Shown here one piece after another: positions 40,701 to 55,486 of a DNA stretch of 64,000 nucleotides. Source of the stretch: Hippophae tibetana. Its lineage: Eukaryota > Streptophyta > Magnoliopsida > Rosales > Elaeagnaceae. Below the pieces are notes generated by a model. That model did no database searches. It had not been told where the DNA came from and saw only the letters and a list, made by a program, of their open reading frames with translations. The position numbers were made by a program, and so were the translations under genes. How positions within the stretch are numbered: the stretch's first letter is position 1; every line of letters begins with the position of its first letter. The stretch spans positions 26,813,843 through 26,877,842 of the forward strand of contig CM072810.1 of NCBI GenBank assembly GCA_037013495.1, written 5' to 3'.

Positions 40701-43700
40701 ATATGCAAAGACTTTGTCCATAGTTTCATCCTCTTGCATGATATAGATTTCAAAATTTCCATTCAACTATATAATTCTAGATTTCTTTCATTGTTGATAT
40801 GCCTATATGAGTGGTCTCCAAAATGTTTCATGTTCTTTTGAAGAAGGTTAATTTTAAATTCAACTTAATAATCATTTTAGAGCTCGAATTACCTTTTTTT
40901 TAATATCCCTGAAAAAGGGACTCTTCTTCCTATGAAATTTAGTAAATCTCACGGCAAGTAGAGCCACATTCTCTTCATTGAGATTAGAGTCATCATTTCT
41001 AACAATTGGGTTAAAAACATGTTCACTCTGACCACTATCCTTGATGTCTTAAGAGCCAAGTTCTCTCCCTTCTCGAAAGTATATTACTCTCATCTTGGCC
41101 ACTAGTATTGTAGTTCGAATGCCTGCCCAACATATTCGTTTAACAGTAAGTTCAATTGGCTTGTACATAGACTTAAGTAAATTAATTTAGCATGAAAATG
41201 ATACGGTAGTATTGGAATGTTTTTCTCATTCTAATTTTCTCTACTAATAGGTCTACCCAAGTTTTAAAAGTAGTTGATTATGTTTGAAAAATATGCAAAC
41301 ACTTTGTCCATAGTTTCATCCTCTTGCATGATATAGATTTCAAAATTTCCATTCAACTATATAATTATAGATTTATTTCATCGTTGAAATGCCTATATGA
41401 GTGCTATCCCAAATGTTTCATGTTCTTTTGAAGAAGGTTAATTTTAAATTCAACTTAATAATCATTTTAGAGCTCGAATTACCTTTTTTTTAATATCCCT
41501 GAAAAAGGGACTCTTCTTCCTATGAAATTTAGTAAATCTCACGGCAAGTAGAGCCACATTCTCTTCATTGAGATTAGAGTCATCATTTCTAACAATTGGG
41601 TTAAAAACATGTTCACTCTGACCACTATCCTTGATGTCTTAAGAGCCAAGTTCTCTCCCTTGTCGAAAGTATATTACTCTCATTTTGGCCACTAGTGATG
41701 TAGTTCGAATGCCTGCCCAACATATTCGTTTAACAGTAAGTTCAATTGGCTTATACATGGACTTAAGCAAGGTAATTTGGCATGAAAATGATAAGGTAGT
41801 ATTGGAATGATTTTCTCAATCTAATTTTCTTTACTAATAGGTCCACCCAAGTTTTAAAAGTAGTTGATTACGTTTGAAAAATATGCAAAGACTTTGTCCA
41901 AAGTTTCATCCTCTTGCATGATATAGATTTCAAAATTTCCATTCAACTATATAATTCTAGATTTATTTTATCGTTGATATGCCTATATGAGTGGTCTCCA
42001 AATTGTTTCATGTTCTTTTGAAGAAGTTTAATTTTAATTTCAACTTAATAATCATTTTAGAGCTCGAATTCCCTTTTTTTTAATATCCCTGAAAAAGGGA
42101 CTCTTCCTCCTATGAAATTTAGTAAATCTCACGGCAAGTAGAGCCACTTTCTCTTCATTGAGATTAGAGTCATCATTTCTAACAATTGGGTTAAAAACAT
42201 GTTCGCTCGGACCACTATCCTTGATGTCTTAAGAGCCAAGTTCTCTCCCTTCTCGAAAGTATATTACTCTCATCTTGGCCACGAGTGATGTAGTTCGAAT
42301 GCCTGCCCAACATATTCGTTTAACAGTAAGTTCAATTGGCTTATACATGGACTTAAGCAAGGTAATCTGGCATGAAAATGATAAGGTAGTATTGGAATGA
42401 TTTTCTCATTCTAATTTTCTCTACTAATAGGTCTACCCAAGTTTTAAAAGTAGTTGATTACGTTTGAAAAATATGCAAACACTTTGTCCAAAGTTTCATC
42501 CTCCTGCATGATATAGATTTCAAAATTTCCATTCAACTATATAATTATAGATTTATTTCATCGTTGAAATGCCTATATGAGTGCTATCCGAAATGTTTCA
42601 TGTTCTTTTGAAGAAGGTTAATTTTAAATTCAACTTAATAATCATTTTAGAGCTCGAATTACCTTTTTTTTAATATCCCAGAAAAAGGGACTCTTCTTCC
42701 TATGAAATTTAGTAAATCTCACGGCAAGTAGAGCCACTTTCTCTTCATTGAGATTAGAGTCATCATTTCTAACAATTGGGTTAAAAACATGTTCGCTCGG
42801 ACCACTATCCTTGATGTCTTAAGAGCCAAGTTCTCTCCCTTCTCGAAAGTATATTACTCTCATCTTGGCCACTAGTGATGTAGTTCGAATGCCTGCCCAA
42901 CATATTCGTTTAACAGTAAGTTCAATTGGCTTATACATGGACTTAAGCAAGGTACTTTGGAATGAAAATGATAAGGTAGTATTGGAATGATTTTCTCAAT
43001 CTAATTTTCTTTGCTAATAGGTCCACCCAAGTCTTAAAAGTAGTTGATTACGTTTGAAAAATATGCAAAGACTTTGTCCAAAGTTTCATCCTCTTGCATG
43101 ATATAGATTTCAAAATTTCCATTCATCTATATAATTCTAGATTTATTTCATCGTTGATATGATTATATGAGTGGTCTCCAAAATGTTTCATGTTCTTTTG
43201 AAGAAGTTTTATTTTAAATTCAACTTAATAATCATTTTAGAGCTCGAATTACCTTTTTTTTAATATCCCTGAAAAAGGGTCTCTTCTTCCTATGAAATTT
43301 AGTAAATTTCACGGCAAGTAGAGCCACTTTCTCTTCATTGAGATTAGAGTCATCATTTCTAACAATTGGGTTAAAAACATGTTCGCTCGGACCACTATCC
43401 TTGATGTCTTAAGAGCCAAGTTCTCTCCCTTCTCGAAAGTATATTACTCTCATCTTGGCCACTAGTATTGTAGTTCGAATGCCTGCCCAACATATTCATT
43501 TAACAGTAAGTTCAATTGGTTTGTACATGGACTTAAGTAAATTAATTTGGCATGAAAATGATACGGTAGTATTGGAATGTTTTTCTCATTCTAATTTTCT
43601 CTACTAATAGGTCTACCCAAGTTTTAAAAGTAGTTGATTATGTTTGAAAAATATGCAAACACTTTGTCCATAGTTTCATCCTCTTGCATGATATAGATTT

Positions 43701-46700
43701 CAAAATTTCCATTCAACTATATAATTCTAGATTTATTTCATTGTTGATATGCCTATATGAGTGGTCTCCAAAATGTTTCATGTTCTTTTGAAGAAGTTTA
43801 ATTTTAAATTCAACTTAATAATCATTTTAGAGCTCGAATTACCTTTTTTTTAATATCCCTGAAAAAGGGTCTCTTCTTCCTATGAAATTTAGTAAATCTC
43901 ACGGCAAGTAGAGCCACTTTCTCTTCATTGAGATTAGAGTCATCATTTCTAACAATTGGGTTAAAAACATGTTCGCTCGGACCACTATCCTTGATGTGTT
44001 AAGAGCCAAGTTCTCTCCCTTCGCGAATGTATATTACTCTCATTTTGGCCACTAGTTATGTAGTTCGAATGCCTGCCCAAAATATTCGTTTAACAGTAAG
44101 TTCAATTGGCTTATACATGGACTTAAGCAAGGTAATTTGGCATGAAAATGATAAGGTAGTATTGGAATGATTTTCTCAATCTAATTTTCTTTACTAATAG
44201 GTCCACCCAAGTTTTAAAAGTAGTTGATTACGTTTGAAAAATATGCAAAGACTTTGTCCAAAGTTTCATCCTCTTGCATGATATAGATTTCAAAATTTCC
44301 ATTCAACTATATAATTCTAGATTTATTTTATCGTTGATATGCCTATATGAGTGGTCTCCAAATTGTTTCATGTTCTTTTGAAGAAGTTAAATTTTAATTT
44401 CAACTTAATAATCATTTTAGAGCTCGAATTACCTTTTTTTTAATATCCCTCAAAAAGGGACTCTTCTTTCTATGGAATTTAGTAAATCTCACGGCAAGTG
44501 GAGCCACTTTCTCTTCATTGAGATAAGAGTCATCATTTCTAACAATTGGGTTAAAAACATGTTCGCTCGGAACACTATCCTTGATGTCTTAAGAGCCAAG
44601 TTCTCTCCCTTCTCGAAAGTATATTACTCTCATCTTGGCCACGAGTGATGTAGTTCGAATCCCTGCCCAACATATTCATTTAACAATAAGTTCAATTGGC
44701 TTGTACATGGACTTAAGTAAATTAATTTGGCATGAAAATGATACGGTAGTATTGGAATGATTTTCTCATTCTAATTTTCTCTACTAATAGGTCTACCCAA
44801 GTTTTAAAAGTAGTTGATTATGTTTGAAAAATATGCAAACACTTTGTCCAAAGTTTCATCCTCCTGCATGATATAGATTTCAAAATTTCCATTCAACTAT
44901 ATAATTATAGATTTATTTCATCGTTGAAATGCCTATATGAGTGCTATCCGAAATGTTTCATGTTCTTTTGAAGAAGGTTAATTTTAAATTCAACTTAATA
45001 ATCATTTTAGAGCTCGAATTACCTTTTTTTTAATATCCCTGAAAAAGGGACTCTTCTACCTATGAAATTTAGTAAATCTCACGGCAAGTAGAGCCACTTT
45101 CTCTTCATTGAGATTAGAGTCATCATTTCTAACAATTGGGTTAAAAACATGTTCGCTCGGACCACTATCCATGATGTCTTAAGAGCCAAGTTCTCTCCCT
45201 TCTCGAAAGTATATTACTCTCATCTTGGCCACTAGTGATGTAGTTCGAATGCCTGCCCAACATATTCGTTTAACAGTAAGTTCAATTGGCTTAGACATGG
45301 ACTTAAGCAAGGTAATTTGGAATGAAAATGATAAGGTAGTATTGGAATGATTTTCTCAATCTAATTTTCTTTGCTAATAGGTCCACCCAAGTTTTAAAAG
45401 TAGTTGATTACGTTTGAAAAATATGCAAAGACTTTGTCCAAAGTTTCATCCTCTTGCATGATATAGATTTCCAAATTTCCATTCAACTATCTAATTCTAG
45501 ATTTATTTCATTGTTGATATGCCTATATGAGTGGTCTCCAAAATGTTTCATGTTCTTTTGAAGAAGTTTAATTTTAAATTCAACTTAATAATCATTTTAG
45601 AGCTCGAATTACCTTTTTTTTAATATCCCTGAAAAAGGGTCTCTTCTTCCTATGAAATTTAGTAAATCTCACGGCAAGTAGAGCCACTTTCTCTTCATTG
45701 AGATTAGAGTCATCATTTCTAACAATTGGGTTAAAAACATGTTCGCTCGGACCACTATCCATGATGTCTTAAGAGCCAAGTTCTCTCCCTTCTCGAAAGT
45801 ATATTACTCTCATCTTGGCCACTAGTGATGTAGTTCGAATGCCTGCCCAACATATTCGTTTAACAGTAAGTTCAATTGGCTTAGACATGGACTTAAGCAA
45901 GGTAATTTGGAATGAAAATGATAAGGTAGTATTGGAATGATTTTCTCAATCTAATTTTCTTTGCTAATAGGTCCACCCAAGTTTTAAAAGTAGTTGATTA
46001 CGTTTGAAAAATATGCAAAGACTTTGTCCAAAGTTTCATCCTCTTGCATGATATAGATTTCCAAATTTCCATTCAACTATATAATTCTAGATTTATTTCA
46101 TTGTTGATATGCCTATATGAGTGGTCTCCAAAATGTTTCATGTTCTTTTGAAGAAGTTTAATTTTAAATTCAACTTAATAATCATTTTAGAGCTCGAATT
46201 ACCTTTTTTTTAATATCCCTGAAAAAGGGTCTCTTCTTCCTATGAAATTTAGTAAATCTCACGGCAAGTAGAGCCACTTTCTCTTCATTGAGATTAGAGT
46301 CATCATTTCTAACAATTGGGTTAAAAACATGTTCGCTCGGACCACTATCCATGATGTCTTAAGAGTCAAGTTCTCTCCCTTCTCGAAAGTATATTACTCT
46401 CATCTTGGCCACTAGTGATGTAGTTCGAATGCCTGCCCAACATATTCGTTTAACAGTAAGTTCAATTGGCTTAGACATGGACTTAAGCAAGGTAATTTGG
46501 AATGAAAATGATAAGGTAGTATTGGAATGATTTTCTCAATCTAATTTTCTTTGCTAATAGGTCCACCCAAGTTTTAAAAGTAGTTCATTACGTTTGAAAA
46601 ATATGCAAAGACTTTGTCCAAAGTTTCATCCTCTTGCATGATATAGATTTCAAAATTTCCATTCAACTATATAATTCTAGATTTTTTCATTGTTGATATG

Positions 46701-49700
46701 CCTATATGAGTGGTCTCCAAAATGTTTCATGTTCTTTTGAAGAAGTTTAATTTTAAATTCAACTTAATAATCATTTTAGAGCTCGAATTACCTTTTTTTT
46801 AATATCCCTGAAAAAGGGTCTCTTCTTCCTATGAAATTTAGTAAATCTCACGGCAAGTACAGCCACTTTCTCTTCATTGAGATTAGAGTCATCATTTCTA
46901 ACAATTGGGTTAAAAACATGTTCGCTCGGACCACTATCCTTGATGTCTTAAGAGCCAAGTTCTCTCCCTTCGCGAAAGTATATTACTCTCATTTTGGCCA
47001 CTAGTGATGTAGTTCGAATGCCTGCCCAACATGTTCGTTTACCAGTAAGTTCAATTGGCTTATACATGGACTTAAGCAAGGTAATTTGGCATGAAAATGA
47101 TAAGGTAGTATTGGAATGATTTTCTCAATCTAATTTTCTCTACTAATAGGTCCACCCAAGTTTTAAAAGTAGTTGATTACGTTTGAAAAATATGCAAAGC
47201 CTTTGTCCAAAGTTTCATCCTCTTGCATGATATAGATTTCAAAATTTCCATTCAACTATATAATTCTAGATTTCTTTCATTGTTGATATGCCTATATGAG
47301 TGGTCTCCAAAATGTTTCATGTTCTTTTGAAGAAGTTTAATTTTAAATTCAACTTAATAATCATTTTAGAGCTCGAATTACCTTTTTTTTAATATCCCTG
47401 AAAAAGGGTCTCTTCTTCCTATGAAATTTAGTAAATCTCACGGCAAGTAGAGCCACTTTCTCTTCATTGAGATTAGAGTCATCATTTCTAACAATTGGGT
47501 TAAAAACATGTTCGCTCGGACCACTATCCTTGATGTCTTAAGAGCCAAGTTCTCTCCCTTCTCGAAAGTATATTACTCTCATCTTGGCCACTAGTGATGT
47601 AGTTCGAATGCCTGCCCAACATATTCGTTTAACAATAAGTTCAATTGGCTTATACATGGACTTAAGCAAGGTAATTTGGCATGAAAATGATAAGGTAGTA
47701 TTGGAATGATTTTCTCAATCTAATTTTCTTTACTAATAAGTCCACCCAAGTTTTAAAAGTAGTTGATTACATTTGAAAAATATGCAAAGACTTTGTCCAA
47801 AGTTTCATCCTCTTGCATGATATAGATTTCAAAATTTCCATTCAACTATATAATTCTAGATTTATTTTGTCGTTGATATGCCTATATGAGTGGTCTCCAA
47901 ATTGTTTCATGTTCTTTTGAAGAAGTTAAATTTTAATTTCAACTTAATAATCATTTTAGAGCTCGAATTACCTTTTTTTTTTTAATATCCCTGAAAAAGG
48001 GACTCTTCTTTCTATGGAATTTAGTAAATCTCACGGCAAGTGGAGCCACTTTCTCTTCATTGAGATAAGAGTCATCATTTCTAACAATTGGGTTAAAAAC
48101 ATGTTCGCTCGGACCACTATCCTTGATGTCTTAAGAGCCAAGTTCTCTCCCTTCTCGAAAGTATATTACTCTCATCTTGGCCACGAGTGATGTAGTTCGA
48201 ATCCCTGCCCAACATATTCATTTAACAATAAGTTCAATTGGCTTGTACATGGACTTAAGTAAATTAATTTGGCATGAAAATGATACGGTAGTATTGGAAT
48301 GATTTTCTCATTCTAATTTTCTCTACTAATAGGTCTACCCAAGTTTTAAAAGTAGTTGATTATGTTTGAAAAATATGCAAACACTTTGTCCAAAGTTTCA
48401 TCCTCCTGCATAATATAGATTTCAAAATTTCCATTCAACTATATAATTATAGATTTATTTCATCGTTGAAATGCCTATATGAGTGCTATCCGAAATGTTT
48501 CATGTTCTTTTGAAGAAGGTTAATTTTAAATTCAACTTAATAATCATTTTAGAGCTCGAATTACCTTTTTTTTAATATCCCAGAAAAAGGGACTCTTCTT
48601 CCTATGAAATTTAGTAAATCTCAAGGCAAGTAGAGCCACTTTCTCTTCATTGAGATTTGAGTCATCATTTCTAACAATTGGGTTAAAAACATGTTCGCTC
48701 GGACCACTATCCTTGATGTCTTAAGAGCCAAGTTCTCTCCCTTGTCGAAAGTATATTACTCTCATCTTGGCCACTAGTGATGTAGTTCGAATGCCTGCCC
48801 AACATATTCGTTTAACAGTAAGTTCAATTGGCTTATACATGGACTTAAGCAAGGTAATTTGGAATGAAAATGATAAGGTAGTATTGGAATGATTTTCTCA
48901 ATCTAATTTTCTTTGCTAATAGGTCCACCCAAGTTTTAAAAGTAGTTGATTACGTTTGAAAAATATGCAAAGACTTTGTCCAAAGTTTCATCCTCTTGCA
49001 TGATATAGATTTCAAAATTTCCATTCAACTATATAATTCTAGATTTCTTTCATTGTTGATATGCCTATATGAGTGGTCTCCAAAATGTTTCATGTTCTTT
49101 TGAAGAAGTTTAATTTTAATTTCAACTTAATAATCATTTTAGAGCGCGAATTACCTTTTTTTTAATATCCCTGAAAAAGGGACTCTTCTTCCTATGAAAT
49201 TTAGTAAATCTCACGGCAAGTAGAGCCACTTTCTCTTCATTGAGATTAGAGTCATCATTTCTAACAATTGGGTTAAAAACATGTTCGCTCGGACCACTAT
49301 CCTTTATGTCTTAAGAGCCAAGTTCTCTCCCTTCTCGAAAGTATATTACTCTCATCTTGGCCACTAGTGATGTAGTTCGAATGCCTGCCCAACATATTCG
49401 TTTAACAGTAAGTTCAATTGGCTTATACATGGACTTAAGCAAGGTAATTTGGCATGAAAATGATAAGGTAGTATTGGAATGATTTTCTCAATCTAATTTT
49501 CTTTACTAATAAGTCCACCCAAGTTTTAAAAGTAGTTGATTACGTTTGAAAAATATGCAAAGACATTGTCCAAAGTTTCATCCTCTTGCATGATATAGAT
49601 TTCAAAATTTCCATTCAACTATATAATTCTAGATTTATTTTATCGTTGATATGCCTATATGAGTGGTCTCCAAATTGTTTCATGTTCTTTTGAAGAAGTT

Positions 49701-52700
49701 AAATTTTAATTTCAACTTAATAATCATTTTAGAGCTCGAATTACCTTTTTTTTTAATATCCCTCAAAAAGGGACTCTTCTTTCTATGGAATTTAGTAAAT
49801 CTCACGGCAAGTGGAGCCACTTTCTCTTCATTGAGATAAGAGTCATCATTTCTAACAATTGGGTTTAAAACATGTTCGCTCGGACCACTATCCTTGATGT
49901 CTTAAGAGCCAAGTTCTCTTCTTTCTCGAAAGTATATTACTCTCATCTTGGCCACTAGTGATGTAGTTCGAAAGCCTACCCAACAGATTCGTTTAACAGT
50001 AAGTTCAATTGGCTTATACATGGAGTTAAGCAAGGTAATTTGGCATGAAAATGATAAGGTAGTATAGGAATGATTTTCTCAATCTAATTTTCTTTGCTAA
50101 TAGGTCCACCCAAGTTTTAAAAGTAGTTGATTACGTTTGAAAAATATGCAAAGACTTTGTCCATAGTTTCATCCTCTTGCATGATATAGATTTCAAAATT
50201 TCCATTCAACTATATAATTCTAGATTTCTTTCATTGTTGATATGCCTATATGAGTGGTCTCCAAAATGTTTCATGTTCTTTTGAAGAAGGTTAATTTTAA
50301 ATTCAACTTAATAATCATTTTAGAGCTCGAATTACCTTTTTTTTAATATCCCTGAAAAAGGGACTCTTCTTCCTATGAAATTTAGTAAATCTCACGGCAA
50401 GTAGAGCCACATTCTCTTCATTGAGATTAGAGTCATCATTTCTAACAATTGGGTTAAAAACATGTTCACTCTGACCACTATCCTTGATGTCTTAAGAGCC
50501 AAGTTCTCTCCCTTCTCGAAAGTATATTACTCTCATCTTGGCCACTAGTATTGTAGTTCGAATGCCTGCCCAACATATTCGTTTAACAGTAAGTTCAATT
50601 GGCTTGTACATGGACTTAAGTAAATTAATTTAGCATGAAAATGATACGGTAGTATTGGAATGTTTTTCTCATTCTAATTTTCTCTACTAATAGGTCTACC
50701 CAAGTTTTAAAAGTAGTTGATTATGTTTGAAAAATATGCAAACACTTTGTCCATAGTTTCATCCTCTTGCATGATATAGATTTCAAAATTTCCATTCAAC
50801 TATATAATTATAGATTTATTTCATCGTTGAAATGCCTATATGAGTGCTATCCCAAATGTTTCATGTTCTTTTGAAGAAGGTTAATTTTAAATTCAACTTA
50901 ATAATCATTTTAGAGCTCGAATTACCTTTTTTTTAATATCCCTGAAAAAGGGACTCTTCTTCCTATGAAATTTAGTAAATCTCACGGCAAGTAGAGCCAC
51001 ATTCTCTTCATTGAGATTAGAGTCATCATTTCTAACAATTGGGTTAAAAACATGTTCACTCTGACCACTATCCTTGATGTCTTAAGAGCCAAGTTCTCTC
51101 CCTTGTCGAAAGTATATTACTCTCATTTTGGCCACTAGTGATGTAGTTCGAATGCCTGCCCAACATATTCGTTTAACAGTAAGTTCAATTGGCTTATACA
51201 TGGACTTAAGCAAGGTAATTTGGCATGAAAATGATAAGGTAGTATTGGAATGATTTTCTCAATCTAATTTTCTTTACTAATAGGTCCACCCAAGTTTTAA
51301 AAGTAGTTGATTACGTTTGAAAAATATGCAAAGACTTTGTCCAAAGTTTCATCCTCTTGCATGATATAGATTTCAAAATTTCCATTCAACTATATAATTC
51401 TAGATTTATTTTATCGTTGATATGCCTATATGAGTGGTCTCCAAATTGTTTCATGTTCTTTTGAAGAAGTTTAATTTTAATTTCAACTTAATAATCATTT
51501 TAGAGCTCGAATTACCTTTTTTTTAATATCCCTGAAAAAGGGACTCTTCCTCCTATGAAATTTAGTAAATCTCACGGCATGTAGAGCCACTTTCTCTTCA
51601 TTGAGATTAGAGTCATCATTTCTAACAATTGGGTTAAAAACATGTTCGCTCGGACCACTATCCTTGATGTCTTAAGAGCCAAGTTCTCTCCCTTCTCGAA
51701 AGTATATTACTCTCATCTTGGCCACGAGTGATGTAGTTCGAATGCCTGCCCAACATATTCGTTTAACAGTAAGTTCAATTGGCTTATACATGGACTTAAG
51801 CAAGGTAATCTGGCATGAAAATGATAAGGTAGTATTGGAATGATTTTCTCATTCTAATTTTCTCTACTAATAGGTCTACCCAAGTTTTAAAAGTAGTTGA
51901 TTACGTTTGAAAAATATGCAAACACTTTGTCCAAAGTTTCATCCTCCTGCATGATATAGATTTCAAAATTTCCATTCAACTATATAATTATAGATTTATT
52001 TCATCGTTGAAATGCCTATATGAGTGCTATCCGAAATGTTTCATGTTCTTTTGAAGAAGGTTAATTTTAAATTCAACTTAATAATCATTTTAGAGCTCGA
52101 ATTACCTTTTTTTTAATATCCCAGAAAAAGGGACTCTTCTTCCTATGAAATTTAGTAAATCTCACGGCAAGTAGAGCCACTTTCTCTTCATTGAGATTAG
52201 AGTCATCATTTCTAACAATTGGGTTAAAAACATGTTCGCTCGGACCACTATCCTTGATGTCTTAAGAGCCAAGTTCTCTCCCTTCTCGAAAGTATATTAC
52301 TCTCATCTTGGCCACTAGTGATGTAGTTCGAATGCCTGCCCAACATATTCGTTTAACAGTAAGTTCAATTGGCTTATACATGGACTTAAGCAAGGTACTT
52401 TGGAATGAAAATGATAAGGTAGTATTGGAATGATTTTCTCAATCTAATTTTCTTTGCTAATAGGTCCACCCAAGTCTTAAAAGTAGTTGATTACGTTTGA
52501 AAAATATGCAAAGACTTTGTCCAAAGTTTCATCCTCTTGCATGATATAGATTTCAAAATTTCCATTCATCTATATAATTCTAGATTTATTTCATCGTTGA
52601 TATGATTATATGAGTGGTCTCCAAAATGTTTCATGTTCTTTTGAAGAAGTTTTATTTTAAATTCAACTTAATAATCATTTTAGAGCTCGAATTACCTTTT

Positions 52701-55486
52701 TTTTAATATCCCTGAAAAAGGGTCTCTTCTTCCTATGAAATTTAGTAAATTTCACGGCAAGTAGAGCCACTTTCTCTTCATTGAGATTAGAGTCATCATT
52801 TCTAACAATTGGGTTAAAAACATGTTCGCTCGGACCACTATCCTTGATGTCTTAAGAGCCAAGTTCTCTCCCTTCTCGAAAGTATATTACTCTCATCTTG
52901 GCCACTAGTATTGTAGTTCGAATGCCTGCCCAACATATTCATTTAACAGTAAGTTCAATTGGTTTGTACATGGACTTAAGTAAATTAATTTGGCATGAAA
53001 ATGATACGGTAGTATTGGAATGTTTTTCTCATTCTAATTTTCTCTACTAATAGGTCCACCCAAGTTTTAAAAGTAGTTGATTACGTTCGAAAAATATGCA
53101 AAGGCTATGTCCAAAGTTTCATCCTCTTGCATGATATAGATTTCAAAATTTCCATTCAATTATATAATTCTAGATTTATTTTATCGTTGATATGCCTATA
53201 TGAGTGGTCTCCAAAATGTTTCATGTTCTTTTGAAGAAGTTTAATTTTAAATTCAACTTAATAATCATTTTAGAGCTCGAATTACCTTTTTTTTAATATC
53301 CCTGAAAAAGGGTCTCTTCTTCCTATGAAATTTAGTAAATCTCACGGCAAGTAGAGCCACTTTCTCTTCATTGAGATTAGAGTCATCATTTCTAACAATT
53401 GGGTTAAAAACATGTTCGCTCGGACCACTATCCTTGATGTCTTAAGAGCCAAGTTCTCTCCCTTCGCGAAAGTATATTACTCTCATTTTGGCCACTAGTG
53501 ATGTAGTTCGAATGCCTGCCCAACATGTTCGTTTACCAGTAAGTTCAATTTGCTTATACATGGACTTAAGCAAGGTAATTTGGCATGAAAATGATAAGGT
53601 AGTATTGTAATGATTTTCTCAATCTAATTTTCTCTACTAATAGGTCCACCCAAGTTTTAAAAGTAGTTGATTACGTTTGAAAAATATGCAAAGACTTTGT
53701 CCAAAGTTTCATCCTCTTGCATGATATAGATTTCAAAATTTCCATTCAACTATATAATTCTAGATTTATTTTATCGTTGATATGCCTATATGAGTGGTCT
53801 CCAAATTGTTTCATGTTCTTTTGAAGAAGTTAAATTTTAATTTCAACTTAATAATCATTTTAGAGCTCGAATTACCTTTTTTTTTAATATCCCTCAAAAA
53901 GGGACTCTTCTTTCTATGGAATTTAGTAAATCTCACGGCAAGTGGAGCCACTTTCTCTTCATTGAGATAAGAGTCATCATTTCTAACAATTGGGTTAAAA
54001 ACATGTTCGCTCGGACCACTATCCTTGATGTCTTAAGAGCCAAGTTCTCTCCCTTCTCGAAAGTATATTACTCTCATCTTGGCCACGAGTGATGTAGTTC
54101 GAATCCCTGCCCAACATATTCATTTAACAATAAGTTCAATTGGCTTGTACATGGACTTAAGTAAATTAATTTGGCATGAAAATGATACGGTAGTATTGGA
54201 ATGATTTTCTCATTCTAATTTTCTCTACTAATAGGTCTACCCAAGTTTTAAAAGTAGTTGATTATGTTTGAAAAATATGCAAAGACTTTGTCCAAAGTTT
54301 CATCCTCCTGCATGATATAGATTTCAAAATTTCCATTCAACTATATAATTATAGATTTATTTCATCCTTGAAATGCCTATATGAGTGCTATCCGAAATGT
54401 TTCATGTTCTTTTGAAGAAGGTTAATTTTAAATTCAACTTAATAATCATTTTAGAGCTTGAATTACCTTTTTTTTAATATCCCTGAAAAAGGGACTCTTC
54501 TACCTATGAAATTTAGTAAATCTCACGGCAAGTAGAGCCACTTTCTCTTCATTGAGATTAGAGTCATCATTTCTAACAATTGGGTTAAAAACATGTTCGC
54601 TCGGACCACTATCCATGATGTCTTAAGAGCCAAGTTCTCTCCCTTCTCGAAAGTATATTACTCTCATCTTGGCCACTAGTGATGTAGTTCGAATGCCTGC
54701 CCAACATATTCGTTTAACAGTAAGTTCAATTGGCTTAGACATGGACTTAAGCAAGGTAATTTGGAATGAAAATGATAAGGTAGTATTGGAATGATTTTCT
54801 CAATCTAATTTTCTTTGCTAATAGGTCCACCCAAGTTTTAAAAGTAGTTGATTACGTTTGAAAAATATGCAAAGACTTTGTCCAAAGTTTCATCCTCTTG
54901 CATGATATAGATTTCAAAATTTCCATTCAACTATATAATTCTAGATTTATTTCATTGTTGATATGCCTATATGAGTGGTCTCCAAAATGTTTCATGTTCT
55001 TTTGAAGAAGTTTAATTTTAAATTCAACTTAATAATCATTTTAGAGCTCGAATTACCTTTTTTTTAATATCCCTGAAAAAGGGTCTCTTCTTCCTATGAA
55101 ATTTAGTAAATCTCACGGCAAGTAGAGCCACTTTCTCTTCATTGAGATTAGAGTCATCATTTCTAACAATTGGGTTAAAAACATGTTCGCTCGGACCACT
55201 ATCCATGATGTCTTAAGAGCCAAGTTCTCTCCCTTCTCGAAAGTATATTACTCTCATCTTGGCCACTAGTGATGTAGTTCGAATGCCTGCCCAACATATT
55301 CGTTTAACAGTAAGTTCAATTGGCTTAGACATGGACTTAAGCAAGGTAATTTGGAATGAAAATGATAAGGTAGTATTGGAATGATTTTCTCAATCTAATT
55401 TTCTTTTCTAATAGGTCCACCCAAGTTTTAAAAGTAGTTGATTACGTTTGAAAAATATGCAAAGACTTTGTCCAAAGTTTCATCCT
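37780..55486 (+). repeat. Sixteen-monomer higher-order unit, two copies of ~8.3 kb (offset 9442-9444)
   Basis: Fourteen consecutive monomers at 37780-46042 pair one-to-one with those at 47222-55486. Start-to-start offsets are 9442 for the first four, 9443 for most and 9444 for the last two. Private markers shared in order include TACATTTG, the T11 tract giving 593-bp monomers (38370, 47812), CTGCATAAT with TCAAGGCAAG and GATTTGAGTC (38963, 48405), CCTTTATGTC (39553, 48995), GGGTTTAAAAC with AGTATAGGAATG (40142, 49585), CTTCCTCCTATG (41913, 51356), GGTACTTTGG with CAAGTCTTAA (42503, 51946), TATGATTATATG with GAAGTTTTATTTT (43093, 52536) and CTTCTACCTATG (44863, 54307). Monomers 43683 and 53126 are the least alike of the pairs. 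Confidence 0.9.
45170..46632 (+). repeat. Single-monomer local expansion
   Basis: Monomers at 45453 and 46043 are near-identical neighbours sharing CCAAATTTCC, CCATGATGTC, GCTTAGACATGG and TTTGGAATG. The right half of 44863 already carries the last three. Variants differing between them include ACTATCTAATT only in the first and AGAGTCAAG with AGTTCATTACG only in the second. The extra monomer is why the sixteen-monomer unit's spacer is longer by one monomer than the corresponding stretch at 54897-55487. Confidence 0.8.
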
